Below, piece by piece: positions 10,001-20,875 of a stretch of 34,740 bases of DNA. The stretch's first letter is position 1. The number at the start of each line of letters is the position of its first letter. Where the stretch lies: NCBI GenBank assembly GCA_039105265.1, contig JAPFFF010000166.1, forward strand, positions 1-34,740, read 5' to 3'. Made by a program: the position numbers and the translations under genes. Below the pieces are notes generated by a model. That model did not search any database. It had not been told where the DNA came from and saw nothing but the letters and a program-made list of their open reading frames with translations. The DNA comes from Tritrichomonas musculus. Lineage: Eukaryota > Parabasalia > Tritrichomonadida > Tritrichomonadidae.

Positions 10001-11987
10001 GAGAAACGTTTGAATAAGAATAACTGAGATTAAGCTTTAATTTTTACTGATTTTACTTAATTTCGAAATCGTTTATAATTATCTTACAAAAGTGTTTGAG
10101 ATTTGTGTTTTATTTAACTCTGTTCACTTGTGAGAAACGTTTGAATAGGAATAATTGATATTGCGATTTAATTTTTACTGATTTTACTTAATTTCGAAAT
10201 CGTTTATAATTATCTTACAAAAGTGTTTGAGATTTGTGTTTTATTTAACTCTGTTCATTTGTGAGAAATGTTAGAATAAGAATAACTGAGATTAAGCTTT
10301 AATTTTTACTGATTTTACTTAATTTCGAAATCGTTTTTAATTATCTTACAAAAGTGTTTGAGATTTGTGTTTTATTTAACTCTGTTCATTTGTGAGAAAC
10401 GTTTGAATAAGAATAACTGAGATTAAGCTTTAATTTTTACTGATTTTACTTAATTTCGAAATCGTTTATAATTATCTTACAAAAGTGTTTGAGATTTGTG
10501 TTTTATTTAACTCTGTTCACTTGTGAGAAACGTTTGAATAGGAATAATTGATATTGCGATTTAATTTTTACTGATTTTACTTAATTTCGAAATCGTTTTT
10601 AATTATCTTACAAAAGTGTTTGAGATTTGTGTTTTATTTAACTCTGTTCACTTGTGAGAAACGTTTGAATAGGAATAATTGAGATTAAGCTTTAATTTTT
10701 ACTGATTTTACTTAATTTCGAAATCGTTTATAATTATCTTACAAAAGTGTTTGAGATTTATGTTTTATTTAACTCTGTTCACTTGTGAGAAACGTTTGAA
10801 TAAGAATAATTGATATTGCGATTTAATCTTTATTGATTTTACTTAATTTCGAAATCGTTTATAATTATCTTACAAAAGTGTTTGAGATTTGTGTTTTATT
10901 TAACTCTGTTCACTTGTGAGAAACGTTTGAATAGGAATAATTGAGATTAAGCTTTAATTTTTACTGATTTTACTTAATTTCGAAATCGTTTATAATTATC
11001 TTACAAAAGTGTTTGAGATTTGTGTTTTATTTAACTCTGTTCACTTGTGAGAAACGTTTGAATAGGAATAATTGATATTGCGATTTAATTTTTACTGATT
11101 TTACTTAATTTCGAAATCGTTTTTAATTATCTTACAAAAGTGTTTGAGATTTGTGTTTTATTTAACTCTGTTCACTTGTGAGAAACGTTTGAATAAGAAT
11201 AATTGATATTGCGATTTAATCTTTATTGATTTTACTTAATTTCGAAATCGTTTTTAATTATCTTACAAAAGTGTTTGAGATTTGTGTTTTATTTAACTCT
11301 GTTCACTTGTGAGAAACGTTTGAATAAGAATAATTGATATTGCGATTTAATCTTTATTGATTTTACTTAATTTCGAAATCGTTTTTAATTATCTTACAAA
11401 AGTGTTTGAGATTTGTGTTTTATTTAACTCTGTTCATTTGTGAGAAATGTTAGAATAAGAATAACTGAGATTAAGCTTTAATTTTTACTGATTTTACTTA
11501 ATTTCGAAATCGTTTTTAATTATCTTACAAAAGTGTTTGAGATTTGTGTTTTATTTAACTCTGTTCATTTGTGAGAAACGTTTGAATAAGAATAACTGAG
11601 ATTAAGCTTTAATTTTTACTGATTTTAATTAATTTCGAAATCGTTTATAATTATCTTACAAAAGTGTTTGAGATTTGTGTTTTATTTAACTCTGTTCACT
11701 TGTGAGAAACGTTTGAATAGGAATAATTGATATTGCGATTTAATTTTTACTGATTTTACTTAATTTCGAAATCGTTTTTAATTATCTTACAAAAGTGTTT
11801 GAGATTTGTGTTTTATTTAACTCTGTTCACTTGTGAGAAACGTTTGAATAAGAATAATTGATATTGCGATTTAATCTTTATTGATTTTACTTAATTTCGA
11901 AATCGTTTTTAATTATCTTACAAAAGTGTTTGAGATTTGTGTTTTATTTAACTCTGTTCACTTGTGAGAAATGTTAGATTAAGAATA
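7010..11987. repeat. Monomers M55-M92, left mosaic
   Basis: Codes: Ht1 Na1 Ha1 Ha1 Nt1 Ha2 Rt4 Ht3 Ha2 Ra4 Ht3 Ha2 Rt1 Ha2 Ha1 Ha1 Nt2 Rt2 Ht3 Ht2 Nt2 Rt4 Ht3 Ha1 Na4 Ht3 Ha1 Nt1 Ha2* Ra1 Ha1 Nt2 Rt2 Rt4 Ht3 Ha1^ Nt2 Rt4'. M60-M67 (7665-8712) match M113-M120 (14608-15655) apart from one T/C at position 2. M75 (9630-9760) is an N head following an A126 tail, one of three exceptions to an otherwise fixed association. M92 (11857-11987) is an unusual tail recombinant: C105 joined to TGTTAG at 116-121, plus the T123 mark. Confidence 0.9.
10678..11725. repeat. Higher-order module, copy 3 (8 monomers, M83-M90)
   Basis: Codes: Ha2* Ra1 Ha1 Nt2 Rt2 Rt4 Ht3 Ha1^. All coded sites match copy 1 at 1705-2752, and the match extends two monomers to the left (10416-10677 against 1443-1704). 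It is followed by Nt2 and a T123-marked monomer, as is copy 2. Confidence 0.88.
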
Positions 11988-13297
11988 ATTGAGATTAAAC
12001 TTTAATTTTTACTGATTTTACTTAATTTCGAAATCGTTTTTAATTATCTTACAAAAGTGTTTGAGATTTGTGTTTTATTTAACTCTGTTCACTTGTGAGA
12101 AACGTTTGAATAGGAATAATTGAGATTAAGCTTTAATTTTTACTGATTTTACTTAATTTCGAAATCGTTTATAATTATCTTACAAAAGTGTTTGAGATTT
12201 GTGTTTTATTTAACTCTGTTCACTTGTGAGAAACGTTTGAATAGGAATAATTGAGATTAAGCTTTAATTTTTACTGATTTTACTTAATTTCGAAATCGTT
12301 TATAATTATCTTACAAAAGTGTTTGAGATTTGTGTTTTATTTAACTCTGTTCACTTGTGAGAAACGTTTGAATAGGAATAATTGAGATTAAGCTTTAATT
12401 TTTACTGATTTTACTTAATTTCGAAATCGTTTATAATTATCTTACAAAAGTGTTTGAGATTTATGTTTTATTTAACTCTGTTCACTTGTGAGAAACGTTT
12501 GAATAAGAATAATTGATATTGCGATTTAATCTTTATTGATTTTACTTAATTTCGAAATCGTTTATAATTATCTTACAAAAGTGTTTGAGATTTGTGTTTT
12601 ATTTAACTCTGTTCACTTGTGAGAAACGTTTGAATAGGAATAATTGAGATTAAGCTTTAATTTTTACTGATTTTACTTAATTTCGAAATCGTTTTTAATT
12701 ATCTTACAAAAGTGTTTGAGATTTGTGTTTTATTTAACTCTGTTCACTTGTGAGAAACGTTTGAATAGGAATAATTGAGATTAAGCTTTAATTTTTACTG
12801 ATTTTACTTAATTTCGAAATCGTTTATAATTATCTTACAAAAGTGTTTGAGATTTGTGTTTTATTTAACTCTGTTCACTTGTGAGAAACGTTTGAATAGG
12901 AATAATTGAGATTAAGCTTTAATTTTTACTGATTTTACTTAATTTCGAAATCGTTTATAATTATCTTACAAAAGTGTTTGAGATTTGTGTTTTATTTAAC
13001 TCTGTTCACTTGTGAGAAACGTTTGAATAGGAATAATTGAGATTAAGCTTTAATTTTTACTGATTTTACTTAATTTCGAAATCGTTTATAATTATCTTAC
13101 AAAAGTGTTTGAGATTTATGTTTTATTTAACTCTGTTCACTTGTGAGAAACGTTTGAATAAGAATAATTGATATTGCGATTTAATCTTTATTGATTTTAC
13201 TTAATTTCGAAATCGTTTATAATTATCTTACAAAAGTGTTTGAGATTTGTGTTTTATTTAACTCTGTTCACTTGTGAGAAACGTTTGAATAGGAATA
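11988..13297. repeat. Tandem duplication of a 5-monomer unit (M93-M97, M98-M102)
   Basis: Codes: Ht1 Ha1 Ha1 Ha2* Ra1, then the same five again. Each copy is 655 bp (11988-12642 and 12643-13297). The only difference I see is a private A at 11999 in the first copy (monomer position 12), which destroys the HindIII site of that monomer. It is the only clear singleton substitution I noted in the array. The near identity implies a recent duplication. Confidence 0.9.
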
Positions 13298-16200
13298 ATT
13301 GAGATTAAGCTTTAATTTTTACTGATTTTACTTAATTTCGAAATCGTTTTTAATTATCTTACAAAAGTGTTTGAGATTTGTGTTTTATTTAACTCTGTTC
13401 ACTTGTGAGAAACGTTTGAATAAGAATAATTGATATTGCGATTTAATCTTTATTGATTTTACTTAATTTCGAAATCGTTTTTAATTATCTTACAAAAGTG
13501 TTTGAGATTTGTGTTTTATTTAACTCTGTTCACTTGTGAGAAACGTTTGAATAGGAATAATTGAGATTAAGCTTTAATTTTTACTGATTTTACTTAATTT
13601 CGAAATCGTTTATAATTATCTTACAAAAGTGTTTGAGATTTGTGTTTTATTTAACTCTGTTCACTTGTGAGAAACGTTTGAATAGGAATAATTGAGATTA
13701 AGCTTTAATTTTTACTGATTTTACTTAATTTCGAAATCGTTTATAATTATCTTACAAAAGTGTTTGAGATTTGTGTTTTATTTAACTCTGTTCACTTGTG
13801 AGAAACGTTTGAATAGGAATAATTGAGATTAAGCTTTAATTTTTACTGATTTTACTTAATTTCGAAATCGTTTATAATTATCTTACAAAAGTGTTTGAGA
13901 TTTGTGTTTTATTTAACTCTGTTCACTTGTGAGAAACGTTTGAATAGGAATAATTGATATTGCGATTTAATTTTTACTGATTTTACTTAATTTCGAAATC
14001 GTTTTTAATTATCTTACAAAAGTGTTTGAGATTTGTGTTTTATTTAACTCTGTTCACTTGTGAGAAACGTTTGAATAGGAATAATTGATATTGCGATTTA
14101 ATTTTTACTGATTTTACTTAATTTCGAAATCGTTTTTAATTATCTTACAAAAGTGTTTGAGATTTGTGTTTTATTTAACTCTGTTCACTTGTGAGAAACG
14201 TTTGAATAAGAATAATTGATATTGCGATTTAATCTTTATTGATTTTACTTAATTTCGAAATCGTTTATAATTATCTTACAAAAGTGTTTGAGATTTGTGT
14301 TTTATTTAACTCTGTTCACTTGTGAGAAACGTTTGAATAGGAATAATTGAGATTAAGCTTTAATTTTTACTGATTTTACTTAATTTCGAAATCGTTTATA
14401 ATTATCTTACAAAAGTGTTTGAGATTTATGTTTTATTTAACTCTGTTCACTTGTGAGAAACGTTTGAATAAGAATAATTGATATTGCGATTTAATCTTTA
14501 TTGATTTTACTTAATTTCGAAATCGTTTTTAATTATCTTACAAAAGTGTTTGAGATTTGTGTTTTATTTAACTCTGTTCACTTGTGAGAAACGTTTGAAT
14601 AGGAATAATTGAGATTAAGCTTTAATTTTTACTGATTTTACTTAATTTCGAAATCGTTTATAATTATCTTACAAAAGTGTTTGAGATTTGTGTTTTATTT
14701 AACTCTGTTCACTTGTGAGAAACGTTTGAATAAGAATAATTGATATTGCGATTTAATCTTTATTGATTTTACTTAATTTCGAAATCGTTTTTAATTATCT
14801 TACAAAAGTGTTTGAGATTTGTGTTTTATTTAACTCTGTTCATTTGTGAGAAATGTTAGAATAAGAATAACTGAGATTAAGCTTTAATTTTTACTGATTT
14901 TACTTAATTTCGAAATCGTTTTTAATTATCTTACAAAAGTGTTTGAGATTTGTGTTTTATTTAACTCTGTTCATTTGTGAGAAACGTTTGAATAAGAATA
15001 ACTGAGATTAAGCTTTAATTTTTACTGATTTTACTTAATTTCGAAATCGTTTATAATTATCTTACAAAAGTGTTTGAGATTTGTGTTTTATTTAACTCTG
15101 TTCACTTGTGAGAAACGTTTGAATAAGAATAATTGATATTGCGATTTAATCTTTATTGATTTTACTTAATTTCGAAATCGTTTATAATTATCTTACAAAA
15201 GTGTTTGAGATTTGTGTTTTATTTAACTCTGTTCATTTGTGAGAAATGTTAGAATAAGAATAACTGAGATTAAGCTTTAATTTTTACTGATTTTACTTAA
15301 TTTCGAAATCGTTTTTAATTATCTTACAAAAGTGTTTGAGATTTGTGTTTTATTTAACTCTGTTCATTTGTGAGAAACGTTTGAATAAGAATAACTGAGA
15401 TTAAGCTTTAATTTTTACTGATTTTACTTAATTTCGAAATCGTTTATAATTATCTTACAAAAGTGTTTGAGATTTGTGTTTTATTTAACTCTGTTCACTT
15501 GTGAGAAACGTTTGAATAAGAATAATTGATATTGCGATTTAATCTTTATTGATTTTACTTAATTTCGAAATCGTTTTTAATTATCTTACAAAAGTGTTTG
15601 AGATTTGTGTTTTATTTAACTCTGTTCACTTGTGAGAAACGTTTGAATAGGAATAATTGAGATTAAGCTTTAATTTTTACTGATTTTACTTAATTTCGAA
15701 ATCGTTTATAATTATCTTACAAAAGTGTTTGAGATTTATGTTTTATTTAACTCTGTTCACTTGTGAGAAACGTTTGAATAAGAATAATTGATATTGCGAT
15801 TTAATCTTTATTGATTTTACTTAATTTCGAAATCGTTTATAATTATCTTACAAAAGTGTTTGAGATTTGTGTTTTATTTAACTCTGTTCACTTGTGAGAA
15901 ACGTTTGAATAGGAATAATTGAGATTAAGCTTTAATTTTTACTGATTTTACTTAATTTCGAAATCGTTTATAATTATCTTACAAAAGTGTTTGAGATTTG
16001 TGTTTTATTTAACTCTGTTCACTTGTGAGAAACGTTTGAATAGGAATAATTGATATTGCGATTTAATTTTTACTGATTTTACTTAATTTCGAAATCGTTT
16101 TTAATTATCTTACAAAAGTGTTTGAGATTTGTGTTTTATTTAACTCTGTTCACTTGTGAGAAACGTTTGAATAAGAATAATTGATATTGCGATTTAATCT

Positions 16201-16965
16201 TTATTGATTTTACTTAATTTCGAAATCGTTTTTAATTATCTTACAAAAGTGTTTGAGATTTGTGTTTTATTTAACTCTGTTCATTTGTGAGAAATGTTAG
16301 AATAAGAATAACTGAGATTAAGCTTTAATTTTTACTGATTTTACTTAATTTCGAAATCGTTTTTAATTATCTTACAAAAGTGTTTGAGATTTGTGTTTTA
16401 TTTAACTCTGTTCATTTGTGAGAAACGTTTGAATAAGAATAACTGAGATTAAGCTTTAATTTTTACTGATTTTAATTAATTTCGAAATCGTTTATAATTA
16501 TCTTACAAAAGTGTTTGAGATTTGTGTTTTATTTAACTCTGTTCACTTGTGAGAAACGTTTGAATAGGAATAATTGATATTGCGATTTAATTTTTACTGA
16601 TTTTACTTAATTTCGAAATCGTTTTTAATTATCTTACAAAAGTGTTTGAGATTTGTGTTTTATTTAACTCTGTTCACTTGTGAGAAACGTTTGAATAAGA
16701 ATAATTGATATTGCGATTTAATCTTTATTGATTTTACTTAATTTCGAAATCGTTTTTAATTATCTTACAAAAGTGTTTGAGATTTGTGTTTTATTTAACT
16801 CTGTTCATTTGTGAGAAATGTTAGAATAAGAATAATTGAGATTAAGCTTTAATTTTTACTGATTTTACTTAATTTCGAAATCGTTTTTAATTATCTTACA
16901 AAAGTGTTTGAGATTTGTGTTTTATTTAACTCTGTTCACTTGTGAGAAACGTTTGAATAAGAATA
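13298..16965. repeat. Monomers M103-M130, left mosaic
   Basis: Codes: Ht2 Rt1 Ha1 Ha1 Ha1 Nt1 Nt2 Ra1 Ha2* Rt1 Ha2 Rt4 Ht3 Ha2 Ra4 Ht3 Ha2 Rt1 Ha2* Ra1 Ha1 Nt2 Rt4 Ht3 Ha1^ Nt2 Rt4 Ht2. The first seven monomers (13298-14214) recur as M151-M157 (19566-20482). M116-M130 (15001-16965) are the second copy of 4718-6682. The region is therefore largely assembled from segments present elsewhere in the window. Confidence 0.9.
15656..16572. repeat. Higher-order module, copy 4 (7 monomers, M121-M127)
   Basis: Codes: Ha2* Ra1 Ha1 Nt2 Rt4 Ht3 Ha1^. This is the short form and equals copy 2 at every coded site, inside the larger 15-monomer match between 4718-6682 and 15001-16965. Confidence 0.88.
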
Positions 16966-17076
16966 ATTGAGATTAAGCTTTAATTTTTACTGATTTTACT
17001 TAATTTCGAAATCGTTTTTAAAGATTTATGTTTTATTTAACTCTGTTCACTTGTGAGAAACGTTTGAATAAGAATA
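16966..17076. repeat. Internally deleted monomer M131 (111 bp)
   Basis: An H-head monomer carrying A83 and tail 2 lacks 20 bp corresponding to monomer positions 57-76. The junction lies at 17021/17022, with no overlapping bases between the two sides. The left breakpoint, directly after TTTTTAA, is the same as in M54, although head type and deletion size differ, so the two events are probably independent. Confidence 0.93.
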
Positions 17077-18910
17077 ATTGATATTGCGATTTAATCTTTA
17101 TTGATTTTACTTAATTTCGAAATCGTTTTTAATTATCTTACAAAAGTGTTTGAGATTTGTGTTTTATTTAACTCTGTTCACTTGTGAGAAACGTTTGAAT
17201 AGGAATAATTGAGATTAAGCTTTAATTTTTACTGATTTTACTTAATTTCGAAATCGTTTATAATTATCTTACAAAAGTGTTTGAGATTTATGTTTTATTT
17301 AACTCTGTTCACTTGTGAGAAACGTTTGAATAAGAATAATTGATATTGCGATTTAATCTTTATTGATTTTACTTAATTTCGAAATCGTTTATAATTATCT
17401 TACAAAAGTGTTTGAGATTTGTGTTTTATTTAACTCTGTTCACTTGTGAGAAACGTTTGAATAGGAATAATTGAGATTAAGCTTTAATTTTTACTGATTT
17501 TACTTAATTTCGAAATCGTTTATAATTATCTTACAAAAGTGTTTGAGATTTGTGTTTTATTTAACTCTGTTCACTTGTGAGAAACGTTTGAATAGGAATA
17601 ATTGATATTGCGATTTAATTTTTACTGATTTTACTTAATTTCGAAATCGTTTTTAATTATCTTACAAAAGTGTTTGAGATTTGTGTTTTATTTAACTCTG
17701 TTCACTTGTGAGAAACGTTTGAATAAGAATAATTGATATTGCGATTTAATCTTTATTGATTTTACTTAATTTCGAAATCGTTTTTAATTATCTTACAAAA
17801 GTGTTTGAGATTTGTGTTTTATTTAACTCTGTTCACTTGTGAGAAACGTTTGAATAAGAATAATTGATATTGCGATTTAATCTTTATTGATTTTACTTAA
17901 TTTCGAAATCGTTTTTAATTATCTTACAAAAGTGTTTGAGATTTGTGTTTTATTTAACTCTGTTCATTTGTGAGAAATGTTAGAATAAGAATAACTGAGA
18001 TTAAGCTTTAATTTTTACTGATTTTACTTAATTTCGAAATCGTTTTTAATTATCTTACAAAAGTGTTTGAGATTTGTGTTTTATTTAACTCTGTTCATTT
18101 GTGAGAAACGTTTGAATAAGAATAACTGAGATTAAGCTTTAATTTTTACTGATTTTAATTAATTTCGAAATCGTTTATAATTATCTTACAAAAGTGTTTG
18201 AGATTTGTGTTTTATTTAACTCTGTTCACTTGTGAGAAACGTTTGAATAGGAATAATTGATATTGCGATTTAATTTTTACTGATTTTACTTAATTTCGAA
18301 ATCGTTTTTAATTATCTTACAAAAGTGTTTGAGATTTGTGTTTTATTTAACTCTGTTCACTTGTGAGAAACGTTTGAATAAGAATAATTGATATTGCGAT
18401 TTAATCTTTATTGATTTTACTTAATTTCGAAATCGTTTTTAATTATCTTACAAAAGTGTTTGAGATTTGTGTTTTATTTAACTCTGTTCACTTGTGAGAA
18501 ACGTTTGAATAAGAATAATTGATATTGCGATTTAATTTTTACTGATTTTACTTAATTTCGAAATCGTTTTTAATTATCTTACAAAAGTGTTTGAGATTTG
18601 TGTTTTATTTAACTCTGTTCACTTGTGAGAAACGTTTGAATAAGAATAATTGATATTGCGATTTAATCTTTATTGATTTTACTTAATTTCGAAATCGTTT
18701 TTAATTATCTTACAAAAGTGTTTGAGATTTGTGTTTTATTTAACTCTGTTCATTTGTGAGAAATGTTAGATTAAGAATAATTGAGATTAAGCTTTAATTT
18801 TTACTGATTTTACTTAATTTCGAAATCGTTTTTAATTATCTTACAAAAGTGTTTGAGATTTGTGTTTTATTTAACTCTGTTCACTTGTGAGAAACGTTTG
18901 AATAGGAATA
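17077..18910. repeat. Monomers M132-M145, left mosaic
   Basis: Codes: Rt1 Ha2* Ra1 Ha1 Nt2 Rt2 Rt4 Ht3 Ha1^ Nt2 Rt2 Nt2 Rt4' Ht1. This stretch holds the last A83, A34 and T123 marks of the window. M143 (18518-18648) is an N head after an A126 tail, an exceptional combination. Confidence 0.9.
17208..18255. repeat. Higher-order module, copy 5 (8 monomers, M133-M140)
   Basis: Codes: Ha2* Ra1 Ha1 Nt2 Rt2 Rt4 Ht3 Ha1^. This long form equals copies 1 and 3. After the following Nt2 it diverges, gaining an extra Rt2 Nt2 pair before the T123-marked monomer. Confidence 0.88.
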
Positions 18911-19565
18911 ATTGAGATTAAGCTTTAATTTTTACTGATTTTACTTAATTTCGAAATCGTTTATAATTATCTTACAAAAGTGTTTGAGATTTGTGTTTTA
19001 TTTAACTCTGTTCACTTGTGAGAAACGTTTGAATAGGAATAATTGAGATTAAGCTTTAATTTTTACTGATTTTACTTAATTTCGAAATCGTTTATAATTA
19101 TCTTACAAAAGTGTTTGAGATTTGTGTTTTATTTAACTCTGTTCACTTGTGAGAAACGTTTGAATAGGAATAATTGAGATTAAGCTTTAATTTTTACTGA
19201 TTTTACTTAATTTCGAAATCGTTTATAATTATCTTACAAAAGTGTTTGAGATTTGTGTTTTATTTAACTCTGTTCACTTGTGAGAAACGTTTGAATAGGA
19301 ATAATTGAGATTAAGCTTTAATTTTTACTGATTTTACTTAATTTCGAAATCGTTTATAATTATCTTACAAAAGTGTTTGAGATTTGTGTTTTATTTAACT
19401 CTGTTCACTTGTGAGAAACGTTTGAATAGGAATAATTGAGATTAAGCTTTAATTTTTACTGATTTTACTTAATTTCGAAATCGTTTATAATTATCTTACA
19501 AAAGTGTTTGAGATTTGTGTTTTATTTAACTCTGTTCACTTGTGAGAAACGTTTGAATAGGAATA
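18911..19565. repeat. Homogenised run of five Ha1 monomers (M146-M150)
   Basis: Five consecutive monomers show no difference between them that I could find, giving 655 bp of pure 131-bp periodicity. Runs of two or three Ha1 occur at 7272-7533, 8844-9105, 13560-13952 and 19828-20220. A pure run suggests very recent single-monomer amplification by slippage or unequal exchange. Confidence 0.9.
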
Positions 19566-20875
19566 ATTGAGATTAAGCTTTAATTTTTACTGATTTTACT
19601 TAATTTCGAAATCGTTTTTAATTATCTTACAAAAGTGTTTGAGATTTGTGTTTTATTTAACTCTGTTCACTTGTGAGAAACGTTTGAATAAGAATAATTG
19701 ATATTGCGATTTAATCTTTATTGATTTTACTTAATTTCGAAATCGTTTTTAATTATCTTACAAAAGTGTTTGAGATTTGTGTTTTATTTAACTCTGTTCA
19801 CTTGTGAGAAACGTTTGAATAGGAATAATTGAGATTAAGCTTTAATTTTTACTGATTTTACTTAATTTCGAAATCGTTTATAATTATCTTACAAAAGTGT
19901 TTGAGATTTGTGTTTTATTTAACTCTGTTCACTTGTGAGAAACGTTTGAATAGGAATAATTGAGATTAAGCTTTAATTTTTACTGATTTTACTTAATTTC
20001 GAAATCGTTTATAATTATCTTACAAAAGTGTTTGAGATTTGTGTTTTATTTAACTCTGTTCACTTGTGAGAAACGTTTGAATAGGAATAATTGAGATTAA
20101 GCTTTAATTTTTACTGATTTTACTTAATTTCGAAATCGTTTATAATTATCTTACAAAAGTGTTTGAGATTTGTGTTTTATTTAACTCTGTTCACTTGTGA
20201 GAAACGTTTGAATAGGAATAATTGATATTGCGATTTAATTTTTACTGATTTTACTTAATTTCGAAATCGTTTTTAATTATCTTACAAAAGTGTTTGAGAT
20301 TTGTGTTTTATTTAACTCTGTTCACTTGTGAGAAACGTTTGAATAGGAATAATTGATATTGCGATTTAATTTTTACTGATTTTACTTAATTTCGAAATCG
20401 TTTTTAATTATCTTACAAAAGTGTTTGAGATTTGTGTTTTATTTAACTCTGTTCACTTGTGAGAAACGTTTGAATAAGAATAATTGATATTGCGATTTAA
20501 TCTTTATTGATTTTACTTAATTTCGAAATCGTTTTTAATTATCTTACAAAAGTGTTTGAGATTTGTGTTTTATTTAACTCTGTTCATTTGTGAGAAATGT
20601 TAGAATAAGAATAACTGAGATTAAGCTTTAATTTTTACTGATTTTACTTAATTTCGAAATCGTTTATAATTATCTTACAAAAGTGTTTGAGATTTGTGTT
20701 TTATTTAACTCTGTTCATTTGTGAGAAACGTTTGAATAAGAATAACTGAGATTAAGCTTTAATTTTTACTGATTTTACTTAATTTCGAAATCGTTTTTAA
20801 TTATCTTACAAAAGTGTTTGAGATTTGTGTTTTATTTAACTCTGTTCATTTGTGAGAAACGTTTGAATAAGAATA
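19566..20875. repeat. Monomers M151-M160, transition between domains
   Basis: Codes: Ht2 Rt1 Ha1 Ha1 Ha1 Nt1 Nt2 Rt4 Ha3 Ht3. The first seven repeat M103-M109 (13298-14214) with the same codes. The last three already resemble the four-monomer pattern of the right domain but lack its Ht4 unit, which first appears at 21007. Confidence 0.88.

Larger units (their letters stand above)
1..20482. repeat. Left domain: irregular higher-order mosaic (M1-M157)
   Basis: The left 20.5 kb mixes all three heads (H, N, R) and mainly tails 1, 2, 3 and 4 without one dominant period. Instead it reuses modules of 5 to 15 monomers at scattered offsets (offsets of 48, 53, 69 and 79 monomers are evident). Three marks are found only here: A83 (11 copies, last in M133 at 17208), A34 (5 copies, last in M140 at 18125) and T123 (3 copies, last in M144 at 18649). 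The combination H-t-4, which typifies the right domain, is absent. Two internally deleted monomers also lie here. The picture fits repeated unequal exchange or segmental transposition of short blocks within an older part of the array; relative age is inference. Confidence 0.85.
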
